Shown here piece by piece: positions 44,154 through 51,393 of a DNA stretch of 64,000 nucleotides (the first letter of the stretch is position 1; the number at the start of each line of letters is the position of its first letter). Under the pieces are notes generated by a model. It did not search any database. It saw only the letters and a list, made by a program, of their open reading frames with translations, and had not been told where the DNA came from. Source of the DNA: WLWS01 sp965243105 (lineage in GTDB: Bacteria; Pseudomonadota; Gammaproteobacteria; Eutrophobiales; Eutrophobiaceae); NCBI GenBank assembly GCA_965243105.1, contig CBDEUC010000003.1, positions 62,001 to 126,000 on the forward strand, given 5' to 3'. Both the position numbers and the translations under genes were made by a program.

Positions 44154-44546
44154 TTATTTCAGCAGGTTCTCACCGCTCATGTAGACGAATACTCTCTCGA
44201 ATTTTCCATCTTTCAGGTAAAAACGATTGCAGTTTTCATAGCGGGCGATCTCGCCGGTTTCCTTTGGTGTCACCTCGACAGAAAACTGGGAACACACGGC
44301 CTCGCTATCGACATCTACCGTGTGAACAAAGTTTCCATGCCAGATCCTGCTATGGGCCCCAAAAAGACCAACAAACATTTCCTTAATTTGATCTATTCCA
44401 TCATGAACCGTATTTGACGTCATTTCGCGCAACACGGCATCCTCGTGGAAACAATCCAGGATCATATCCATGTTGTATGTATCGACACCTTCAAAATATC
44501 GCTTGGTCACTATGTCGACGTAATACTCGTAGTTTATTTCAGACAT
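44154..44546 (-). CDS. SnoaL/NTF2-like protein (first of tandem pair)
   Basis: A 130-residue NTF2-fold domain with MILDCFHEDAVL, IDQIKEMFVGLFG and the terminal FERVFVYMSGENLLK. It follows the racemase-like gene by 21 bases and precedes its paralogue by 27, so the three form one operon behind the ATTGTATACAAT operator. The two paralogues may form a heterodimer or act on successive intermediates. Catalytic residues cannot be fixed from sequence alone. Confidence 0.82.
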   Translation of the reverse strand: MSEINYEYYVDIVTKRYFEGVDTYNMDMILDCFHEDAVLREMTSNTVHDGIDQIKEMFVGLFGAHSRIWHGNFVHTVDVDSEAVCSQFSVEVTPKETGEIARYENCNRFYLKDGKFERVFVYMSGENLLK

Positions 44547-44567
44547 ATGCTCTTCTCTCTTTTTCTA

Positions 44568-45317
44568 TCAGGACTTGCCACGCGACAGGATCATCTCGTC
44601 GTTTGGCATCTCGGGTGTGGCAAAAGACTTCTTCGAATGACTCAGATCCAGTTGTAAAAACAGCTCACAAAGCTTGTAGGAAACCTGCCCGGGATTAATG
44701 ACCGGTACAGGCAACTTCTCGGTAAGGTAACCATGAGACTGGTGCATGGTGGTAGAACCCAGCACGATGACATCTGCCCCATCTTCGTTGATTGCCTTGA
44801 GACTTTCCTCCTCCAGCTTGCCAAAAACCACCTCTTCCTTGCCTTCAAGTAACTCGGCAAGGTCGGGGCGGGTCTTGATCGAGCGAAGTGATGCGCAGCG
44901 GCTTTCCAGGCCATACTCTTTCAGGGTCTTTGTATACAGATGAAACCATTCATCCCACATGGTGATGATCGAAAACTTGTGTCCCAGGCAACAGGCGATG
45001 TGAAAGGAAGCCTGCCCGGGGCCAACCACGGGAATACTTAACTTTGAACGCAGGGCATACATGCCGGAATCGCTGACGGTATCGATACAAACTGCATCAA
45101 AACCCTGCTCCTCGGCCTTTAGCCCGGCCTCAAACACGCTCATATCCATGAGCATGGTGTCGTAATAGCTGTCTCCGAGAGCGGCTCCCCAGGTCACCGC
45201 TTCAAACACGACTTCTGCACCGGGCATCATCATCTCCGAGGGTAACTGGGATGCGCGGTTGTCCACGCCTGCCTGGTCCATGGGAATGGGTACAATGACC
45301 TTGATTTTTTTTGTCAT
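44568..45317 (-). CDS. Asp/Glu/hydantoin racemase-family protein with one catalytic Cys
   Basis: A protein of about 249 residues starting at the ATG at 45317 (MTKKIKVIVPIPMD). The frame is open 37 codons further but that part overlaps the operator. The two-domain family fold is clear. The first catalytic Cys is kept (Cys77 in DAVCIDTVSDSG). At the second position, normally GCTGM or GCAGM, it has VLGSTTMHQ with Ser188. Two-Cys members racemise or isomerise (hydantoin racemase, maleate isomerase), and arylmalonate decarboxylase keeps only the second Cys. This protein is the reverse case, so its reaction may differ. The gene heads an operon with two SnoaL-like genes. Confidence 0.85.
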   Translation of the reverse strand: MTKKIKVIVPIPMDQAGVDNRASQLPSEMMMPGAEVVFEAVTWGAALGDSYYDTMLMDMSVFEAGLKAEEQGFDAVCIDTVSDSGMYALRSKLSIPVVGPGQASFHIACCLGHKFSIITMWDEWFHLYTKTLKEYGLESRCASLRSIKTRPDLAELLEGKEEVVFGKLEEESLKAINEDGADVIVLGSTTMHQSHGYLTEKLPVPVINPGQVSYKLCELFLQLDLSHSKKSFATPEMPNDEMILSRGKS

Positions 45318-45374
45318 AAAACGAATCCTGCTGAAGGCGTGAAACGGCCTGTAAATATACCGCGACGTTGTCTG

Positions 45375-45386
45375 ATTGTATACAAT
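45375..45386. promoter_or_regulatory. ATTGTATACAAT operator before the racemase-SnoaL operon
   Basis: A perfect 12-bp palindrome, 57 bases before the start codon of the racemase-like gene. It is identical to the site at 27073-27084, which lies 18 kb away. Confidence 0.78.
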
Positions 45387-45502
45387 TACATCTCCTTCGA
45401 TGGCCTTGAAATATGAGCAGAACAACAATATTTAATGTATATCCTGCCGAGTGATAAATTGCAGGTGTGTGACAACCTAATTCAGACAGGGGAAAAACAG
45501 TT

Positions 45503-45820
45503 ATGAGCGAAAACTCAGGTAGCATCATCATGGGCATGATATGGATGTTTGTCATATCACTATTACTCATCTGGTTGCCCGGACTTGGCCCCCTGATTGC
45601 CGGCATCGTTGGTGGAAAAACCGCGGGCGGCGTGATGGCTGGCCTGATGGCAGCCATGCTGCCCGGTCTGCTTCTTGCCGGTAGCCTTTTCGCTTTTGGC
45701 ACGGTCTTCACCGGCCTTCCTTTCGTCGGCGCTATTATCGCCGGCGGTGGTATCCTGCTTTATGCTATCTATGTCCTGCCCCTGCTTATTGGTGCATTTA
45801 TTGGTGGTCTACTGGCCTGA
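45503..45820 (+). CDS. Small glycine-rich membrane protein
   Basis: A 105-residue protein with three to four hydrophobic helices, almost without charged residues after the first ten and rich in Gly (LPGLGPLIAGIVGGKTAGG, GAIIAGGGILLYAIY). The start is well supported by AGGGG eight bases upstream. I recognise no named family with confidence; it resembles small DUF5518-like membrane proteins. It lies 19 bases before the MoxR ATPase gene, so it is likely the first gene of that operon and may be a membrane partner or target of the MoxR/VWA pair. Confidence 0.75.
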   Translation: MSENSGSIIMGMIWMFVISLLLIWLPGLGPLIAGIVGGKTAGGVMAGLMAAMLPGLLLAGSLFAFGTVFTGLPFVGAIIAGGGILLYAIYVLPLLIGAFIGGLLA

Positions 45821-45839
45821 TTAAAACCGGAAATACACG

Positions 45840-46694
45840 ATGACAAATACGCGCTTTAAAGGCACCGAGTCCTATATCGCCACGGAAGACCTGATGACTG
45901 CCGTGAACGCCGCGGTCACCGTTGGCCGTCCACTTCTGATAAAGGGCGAACCCGGCACTGGCAAAACACTGCTGGCTGCGGAAATCGCAAAATCCCTTGG
46001 CAAACCCCTTTTTGAATGGCACATCAAGTCCACCACCAAGGCCAGACAGGGCTTGTACGAATACGATGCCGTGGCCAGGTTACGTGATTCCCAGCTGGGC
46101 GATGACCGGGTACACGACATCAATAATTACATCATCAAGGGTAAGTTATGGGAGGCCTTCACTTCTGGCGAACAAGCGGTACTGCTGATAGATGAAATTG
46201 ACAAGGCTGATATCGAGTTTCCCAATGACCTGTTACAGGAACTCGACCGCATGGAGTTTTTTGTTTATGAAACCCAGCAGCTCGTCAAGGCGGTGCATCG
46301 CCCCATCGTAATCATTACCAGTAACAATGAAAAAGAATTGCCGGATGCCTTTTTACGACGCTGCTTTTTTCATTACATCCGCTTCCCCGATCACGAAGTC
46401 ATGGAAAAGATCGTTAACGTGCATTTCCCCGATATCAAGAAGCGTCTTTTGCAGGAGGCGCTGGAATCCTTTTTTGATTTACGAGAAATACCCGGGTTGA
46501 AAAAGAAACCATCTACTTCAGAGCTTCTTGACTGGATCAAGCTGTTACTGGCAGAGGACATGAGCGCCGAAGATCTGCGCGAAGAAAATAACCGCAAGGT
46601 AGTACCCAAACTCTACGGTGCCTTACTCAAGAATGAACAGGATGTTCATCTGTTCGAAAAATTAATCTTCATGAACCGGGGCTCAGCCAGTTAA
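45840..46694 (+). CDS. MoxR-family AAA+ ATPase
   Basis: A 284-residue ATPase. Walker A is GEPGTGKTLLA, Walker B LLIDEIDKAD, sensor 1 IITSNNEKELPDAFLRRCFFHYIRFP, and the arginine-finger region follows; all are complete. MoxR proteins act as chaperones that remodel or insert cofactors into partner complexes, usually with a VWA protein, here encoded by the next gene on the strand. This version (with the kept NNEKELPDAFLRRC segment) is the CoxD-like/APE2220-like type. The target complex is not evident from the neighbours. Confidence 0.93.
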   Translation: MTNTRFKGTESYIATEDLMTAVNAAVTVGRPLLIKGEPGTGKTLLAAEIAKSLGKPLFEWHIKSTTKARQGLYEYDAVARLRDSQLGDDRVHDINNYIIKGKLWEAFTSGEQAVLLIDEIDKADIEFPNDLLQELDRMEFFVYETQQLVKAVHRPIVIITSNNEKELPDAFLRRCFFHYIRFPDHEVMEKIVNVHFPDIKKRLLQEALESFFDLREIPGLKKKPSTSELLDWIKLLLAEDMSAEDLREENNRKVVPKLYGALLKNEQDVHLFEKLIFMNRGSAS

Positions 46695-46718
46695 GAGCCT
46701 GTGTAATTTTAGTCAGAG

Positions 46719-46816
46719 TTCACAGGAAACAGAGAAGCAGACCCTCAGCGGCATGGACGCCGCTGTGGAGCGTACATGGAAGTATTAACAGCGTGTCTGC
46801 GTTCTGTTCCTGTGAA
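46719..46816 (+). repeat. Nested inverted repeat in the MoxR-VWA spacer
   Basis: The outer arms 46719-46742 (TTCACAGGAAACAGAGAAGCAGAC) are complementary, with a few gaps, to 46795-46816. Inside, CAGCGGC/GCCGCTG (46746-46765) forms a 7-bp hairpin with loop ATGGAC. The RNA would fold into a long stem with a side hairpin. It looks like a dispersed palindromic (REP/MITE-like) element or a regulatory RNA structure. Confidence 0.65.
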
Positions 46817-46861
46817 ATCTTACCTGGATATTGACCAGCAAACTGCTGGATTGAAAAAATT

Positions 46862-48052
46862 ATGTTCATCGATCTTTTTCAAAAACTCCGCGAAGGCGGC
46901 CTCCCCGTCTCCATCACCGAGTACCTGAGCATGCTCAGTGCCCTTGATGGCCACGTGGCATCCATTGATATCGACGAGTTTTATTACCTGGCCCGCACCA
47001 GCCTGGTCAAAGATGAATCACATTTTGATCGCTTTGACCGAATTTTTGGCGCGCACTTCAAGGGGCTTGAGGAAGTCATGGATTCCATTCTTGCAGAAAT
47101 CCCTGCAGAGTGGTTGCAGCTGCAGAACATGCTGGATCTCACTGAAGAGGAAAAACAGGAAATCGAAGCCATGGGTGGCTGGGACAAACTCATGGAAACA
47201 TTAAAAGAACGACTCCAGGAACAGCAGGAAAGACATGAAGGTGGCAGCAAGTGGATTGGTACTGGTGGCACCTCGCCTTTTGGTGCCTATGGTTATAACC
47301 CGGAAGGCATTCGCATTGGCCAGCAGGAATCCAGGAATCGTCGTGCAGTAAAGGTATGGGACAAGCGCGAGTATCGTAACCTGGACGACACCATTGAGCT
47401 CGGTACACGAAATATAAAGATGGCGCTGAGAAACCTTCGCCGTTTTGCCCGTGAAGGTGCAACAGATGAACTTGATATCGATAACACCATCAACCACACC
47501 GCTCGCAATGCCGGCTACCTGGATATTCACATGGTGCCGGAACGACATAACGCGGTAAAAGTCCTGTTGTTTCTTGATGCAGGTGGCTCCATGGATCCCC
47601 ATGTCAAGGTATGCGAGGAACTGTTTTCAGCGACGCATACTGAATTCAAGCACCTGGAGTACTTTTACTTTCATAACTGCGTGTACGAGAAAGTGTGGAA
47701 AGATAACCGCCGTCGGCACAATGAAACCATTCCGCTGTACGATGTCATGCACAAGTACGGACACGATCACAAGCTTATCCTTGTTGGCGATGCCAGTATG
47801 AGCCCTTATGAAATCATGATGCCTGGCGGAGCAGTTGAACACTGGAATGAAGAGGCCGGGGTCGACTGGATGAAACGCCTGCTCGCCACTTACCCGAATG
47901 CCATCTGGCTGAACCCCGTCAGCGAGCATCACTGGCCCTATACGGCGTCCATTTCAATCATGCAGGAACTCATGTCAGATCGAATGTTCCCGCTGACCGT
48001 GGACGGGATTACCAGGGGAATCGAGTCACTGAAGACACCCGTGCACCACTGA
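46862..48052 (+). CDS. CoxE-like VWA-domain protein
   Basis: A 396-residue partner of MoxR ATPases. The N-terminal helical region (1-190) precedes a von Willebrand A domain. Its metal site reads FLDAGGSMD, that is DxGxS instead of the usual DxSxS, with the third ligand region in LVGDASMSPYEIM. MoxR/VWA pairs are thought to load metals or assemble complexes. It is separated from moxR by a 167-base structured spacer, ending with the hairpin CCAGCA/TGCTGG (46835-46849) just before the start. The ATG has only GGA far upstream as a ribosome-binding site, so translation may be controlled by that structure. Confidence 0.88.
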   Translation: MFIDLFQKLREGGLPVSITEYLSMLSALDGHVASIDIDEFYYLARTSLVKDESHFDRFDRIFGAHFKGLEEVMDSILAEIPAEWLQLQNMLDLTEEEKQEIEAMGGWDKLMETLKERLQEQQERHEGGSKWIGTGGTSPFGAYGYNPEGIRIGQQESRNRRAVKVWDKREYRNLDDTIELGTRNIKMALRNLRRFAREGATDELDIDNTINHTARNAGYLDIHMVPERHNAVKVLLFLDAGGSMDPHVKVCEELFSATHTEFKHLEYFYFHNCVYEKVWKDNRRRHNETIPLYDVMHKYGHDHKLILVGDASMSPYEIMMPGGAVEHWNEEAGVDWMKRLLATYPNAIWLNPVSEHHWPYTASISIMQELMSDRMFPLTVDGITRGIESLKTPVHH

Positions 48053-48146
48053 CCACGGCATCTGCCGTGTACAAGCAACTCTAAAGCGTCAGCATTTCCT
48101 GCCGATACAGGTAAGGTCAATACCGGCCTGAACGGGAGAATTACGC

Positions 48147-49769
48147 GTGAAACTCTGGGACCTCAAGGGAAAAAAAATCCTTATCGTAGACGACTTCTAC
48201 GAGATGCGTTCACTGACACAGAGCATGTTGTTGCCGTATACACCGGAAAAGATCGCAACAGCCCGGGATGGTGAAGAAGCCATCTCGCTGATGCAGGACA
48301 TGCGTTTTGATATTGTCCTTTGCGACTACAACCTCGGGAATGGCAAGGATGGACAACAGATCCTCGAGGAGGCCAGGCACCGCTCTCTCATTCCGTTCTC
48401 CTGTATCTACATCATGATCACGGCGGAAAATACGTCACGCATGGTCATGGGTGCCATCGACTACCTGCCGGATGATTACATTTCCAAGCCCTTCACCCGG
48501 ACACAGCTGCAAAGTCGACTGCAAAAGCTCATGGAAAAGAAGGAAAGCCTGCTCGACATTTCAGCTGCCATGGAGAAAAAAGACTACATGCGGGCCCTTG
48601 CACTGTGCCAGAAAAAGCTCGGAGAAAACCCGGGTAAACGCCTGCCCCTGCTCAAAACACGCACGGACATAATGATGCGTCTTGGAAGGTATGAAGAAGT
48701 CATAGAATCCTGCGAAATCCTGCTCGAAGAACGCGACATTCCCTGGGCCAGGCTGGCAATGGGCCAGGCCTGTTTTGCCCTGGAACGCTACCATGACGCG
48801 GAAGATATTTTTGAATCAATGATTGAGGACAACCCTGCCAATGCCCTGGCCCATGACCACCTGGCGCTCACGCTTGAAAAGACGGGTGACAACAGGAGAG
48901 CCGAAGCCTGTGTAAGCAAGGCCATCAGCATATCTCCCAAGTCTATCCTGAGACAAAGAAAACTGGGCGAGTTGGCTTACAAGAATGAAAACTACGCTGT
49001 TTCGGAGCAGGCCTACAAGGAAGCCGTGGATATCGGTCTGAATTCCTGTTTCAGGAAACCCGACGACTACAGCCACGTGGCAAAGTGCATGATCCAGCGC
49101 AAGGCCAGCACAGAGGCCCTGAAATTCGTAGACAGTCTTGAATTTGAATTTGGTGAGAGCGACACCGAGGCACAATTTCATGGCGCACTGGCTGAAGGAC
49201 TGGCTTACCGTCAGCTCGGCGACGAGGAAAAAAGCAGTGCCGCACTGGAGCGTGCGATGGAAAACTTCGCTGATATTGGCGATAAACTTTCCACCGAATC
49301 CGTGCTTGACCTGGCAGAGAGTTGCCTTGCGCTTGGAAAGAAGGAACTTGCCGATGACATTGTCAAATCCCTGGTCTGCAATAATCACGACAACGACGAG
49401 ATCCTGAACCTCACCCGCAAAATGTATGAAGACGCCGGCCTGGGTGCAGAAGGCAACGACCTGGTAAGCGCGGCCAGGGAAGAAGTTATACGTGTGAACA
49501 ACGAAGGTGCACGCCTGCTCAAGGAAGGAAAACTGGAAGAGTCCATAGCCTTGTTCATGGAGGCGGCAAGGGGTATGCCAGACAATGTTGTCATCAATCT
49601 CAACACTGCATACTCCATGATAAAGCAGATGGAACAAACGGGGATGGTAAACAAGTACAGTCGTCGAGCAGGCAAATACCTGGACAGGGTGCAGCAGCTT
49701 GATCCGGCCAACGAGAAATACTTTCAATTGATGAACACCCTGCAAAGATTATCCGCCAGGGCCGCATAG
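48147..49769 (+). CDS. Response regulator with TPR output domain
   Basis: A 540-residue protein with a GTG start. A receiver domain (about 8-130) carries the acidic pair Asp15-Asp16, phospho-acceptor Asp60 in VLCDYNLG, Thr in MITAEN and Lys in ISKPF. The remaining 400 residues form about eight to nine TPR-like helical repeats. There is no DNA-binding or enzymatic output domain, so phosphorylation must change protein-protein contacts. The soluble histidine kinase gene follows after 11 bases and is surely its partner. Similar receiver-TPR proteins exist in Pseudomonas and Vibrio, with mostly unknown roles. Confidence 0.9.
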   Translation: MKLWDLKGKKILIVDDFYEMRSLTQSMLLPYTPEKIATARDGEEAISLMQDMRFDIVLCDYNLGNGKDGQQILEEARHRSLIPFSCIYIMITAENTSRMVMGAIDYLPDDYISKPFTRTQLQSRLQKLMEKKESLLDISAAMEKKDYMRALALCQKKLGENPGKRLPLLKTRTDIMMRLGRYEEVIESCEILLEERDIPWARLAMGQACFALERYHDAEDIFESMIEDNPANALAHDHLALTLEKTGDNRRAEACVSKAISISPKSILRQRKLGELAYKNENYAVSEQAYKEAVDIGLNSCFRKPDDYSHVAKCMIQRKASTEALKFVDSLEFEFGESDTEAQFHGALAEGLAYRQLGDEEKSSAALERAMENFADIGDKLSTESVLDLAESCLALGKKELADDIVKSLVCNNHDNDEILNLTRKMYEDAGLGAEGNDLVSAAREEVIRVNNEGARLLKEGKLEESIALFMEAARGMPDNVVINLNTAYSMIKQMEQTGMVNKYSRRAGKYLDRVQQLDPANEKYFQLMNTLQRLSARAA

Positions 49770-49780
49770 GGAGCTTTTTT

Positions 49781-50476
49781 ATGAGCGTGCAAATAGCGAA
49801 GGGAATGGACTATTCCACCATACTGGCCAGTTCAATCCATGACATGAAAAATTCACTTGGCTTCCTGCTTGGAAGCCTGGACATGGTTGGCCAGCAATGC
49901 AGGGCGGGTCAATGTAACTCTGCTAACCAGATCAGTCGTTTGCACTACGAGGGAAAGCGTGTAAACGATCACCTGGTGCAACTGCTCGCACTGTATCGAA
50001 TGGAAAACTCGCAATTCCTGCTGGAGCCGCAGGAATACTGCCTTGAAGAGTACTTCCAGGAAATCATGCTGGAGCACATCGACATGCTCGACCTGAGAGG
50101 CATTTCATGGCGCGTCGATTGCGACGCAGACCTTCACTGGTTTTTTGATGGCGAACTGGTCTCAGGAGTGTTAAGAAACATCATCAATAACCTCTACCTC
50201 TATGGCAGGGATCAAATGCTAATCAGCGCCGAGGAGAAAGATTCCTTTCTTTGCATTCGTATCAGGGACAATGGCAGGGGCTACCCTGAGAAGATGCTCA
50301 CCCAGGCCATTGACGGGGCCGGCGCGCTGGATTTCAGGTCCGGGGGCACCGGTCTTGGACTCTATTTCGCCAGTTGCACTGCAGCGCTTCACAGGCATGC
50401 CGACAGGCAGGGCCATATCGAGCTTAGTAATGAAGGCATTGACGGGGGTGGCTGCTTTTCAATTTACCTCCCCTGA
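49781..50476 (+). CDS. Soluble histidine kinase
   Basis: A 231-residue kinase with no membrane helix and no input domain. The H-box SSIHDMKNSLGFLL places the phospho-acceptor at His20. N-box LRNIINNLYLYG, G1 IRDNGRGYP and G2 GGTGLGLYFA are intact. It is 11 bases downstream of the receiver-TPR gene, with GGAG before its ATG. Having no sensor, it is probably controlled by binding to another protein, possibly the TPR part of its partner. Confidence 0.9.
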   Translation: MSVQIAKGMDYSTILASSIHDMKNSLGFLLGSLDMVGQQCRAGQCNSANQISRLHYEGKRVNDHLVQLLALYRMENSQFLLEPQEYCLEEYFQEIMLEHIDMLDLRGISWRVDCDADLHWFFDGELVSGVLRNIINNLYLYGRDQMLISAEEKDSFLCIRIRDNGRGYPEKMLTQAIDGAGALDFRSGGTGLGLYFASCTAALHRHADRQGHIELSNEGIDGGGCFSIYLP

Positions 50477-50554
50477 GCCTGGTCGGCGTTACCGGCCTGC
50501 TGAAACCTGTCGTTAATTCTTACAGTTTTATTACATTTCCTATCTCATTGTTTT

Positions 50555-50589
50555 ATAAAGCTTTATTTATTTAATACTCAAAAATGAGT
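50555..50589. promoter_or_regulatory. Two short palindromes upstream of the sigma-54-type promoter
   Basis: ATAAAGCTTTAT (50555-50566) is a perfect 12-bp palindrome and ACTCA-AAAA-TGAGT (50576-50589) an interrupted one. They lie about 90-120 bases before the -24 element, where an enhancer-binding activator would sit. Confidence 0.4.
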
Positions 50590-50675
50590 AGATGCCTGTC
50601 GCAAAATTTTACACTGCCGCCAGTTCACTTTTTGTTCCCTGGTTATAAGTCATTGATATTTTGGGTATTTTAATC

Positions 50676-50692
50676 TTGGCACGCAGAATGCA
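50676..50692 (+). promoter_or_regulatory. Sigma-54 (RpoN) promoter of the PEP-CTERM gene
   Basis: TTGGCACGCAGAATGCA carries GG (50678-50679) and GC (50690-50691) with ten bases between, plus the CACG block, matching the -24/-12 consensus TGGCACG-N4-TTGCA except at one base. The start codon is 40 bases downstream with AAGGG before it. Confidence 0.75.
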
Positions 50693-50731
50693 TTAAATCT
50701 GGTTATTAGAAGCAAAGCTAAGGGTACAAAT

Positions 50732-51322
50732 ATGAACACAATAAAAGATACTGCGAAAGGAATCGCATTATTGCTGGCGGTATTCGCCTATCCGGGTATT
50801 GTCGTGGCCACACCTGTCATGTGTGGTAATGATCCAAATATAAATCACATGCTCGTGGACTCCAGCCTGGTATCAGCTTGTCTTGACTCCGGTCCAGGAA
50901 ATATCAGTGGCAACCTGGCCACCGATCCCTTCCTGCAAAACGCGGCAGCGGCCGGGGATGATTACATCATTTCAAGCAAGTCAGATGGACTCAATCCCTG
51001 GGGACTGACTTTTTCTGTCACCACGAAGACCAAGGACTATACCCTTGGAACCTGGAGCCTTGATGCCAGCTACTGGTTGACCAACAACGTCGGTATCCTG
51101 GGTTTTAAATTCGGGACTGGAAATAATGATGACGAGTGGTTTATTTACCAGCTGGTCCAGGGCGTAAGTTCCGGTAGCTTTCATTTTGTCAATGTTCAGC
51201 AAAGAGGCGGCGGACTTTCTCACACGAACCTGTACGCTGTACCTGAACCTACGGTAGTGTTTCTACTTGGACTGGGTATCCTGGCCCTCGCAGGCAGTCG
51301 CAAAAAACAGCTGATCTGTTAA
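50732..51322 (+). CDS. PEP-CTERM sorting-domain protein
   Basis: A 196-residue exported protein. The Sec signal peptide (to about VVATP) is followed by an extracellular domain of about 140 residues. The exosortase tripartite signal is VPEPTVV, a hydrophobic helix FLLGLGILALAG, then a basic SRKK tail. The protein would be handled by exosortase EpsH/XrtA, which is not in the window. The middle part matches no family I know. A sigma-54 promoter precedes it, as known for PEP-CTERM genes under PrsK/PrsR control, and a terminator follows. Confidence 0.92.
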   Translation: MNTIKDTAKGIALLLAVFAYPGIVVATPVMCGNDPNINHMLVDSSLVSACLDSGPGNISGNLATDPFLQNAAAAGDDYIISSKSDGLNPWGLTFSVTTKTKDYTLGTWSLDASYWLTNNVGILGFKFGTGNNDDEWFIYQLVQGVSSGSFHFVNVQQRGGGLSHTNLYAVPEPTVVFLLGLGILALAGSRKKQLIC

Positions 51323-51341
51323 TTTTTCCTCAGCAACATCA

Positions 51342-51373
51342 AAAAAAGCCCTCTTCTTCGAGGGCTTTTTTTT
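51342..51373. terminator. Bidirectional terminator between PEP-CTERM and CigR-like genes
   Basis: The stem GCCCTC/GAGGGC with loop TTCTTC is flanked by seven A and eight T. It serves both converging genes. Confidence 0.92.
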
Positions 51374-51393
51374 ATCCGGTTGGATGGTGACGC

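Noticed and set aside
44931..44938. Exact TGTATACA inside the racemase-like gene
   Set aside because: It lies within well-supported coding sequence, far from any start, and about one chance copy is expected in a window of this size; counted but not annotated as an operator.
48055..48070. CACGGCA-TC-TGCCGTG palindrome after the VWA gene as a terminator
   Set aside because: The stem is good but the loop is only two bases and no T-run follows; could be a mere palindrome.
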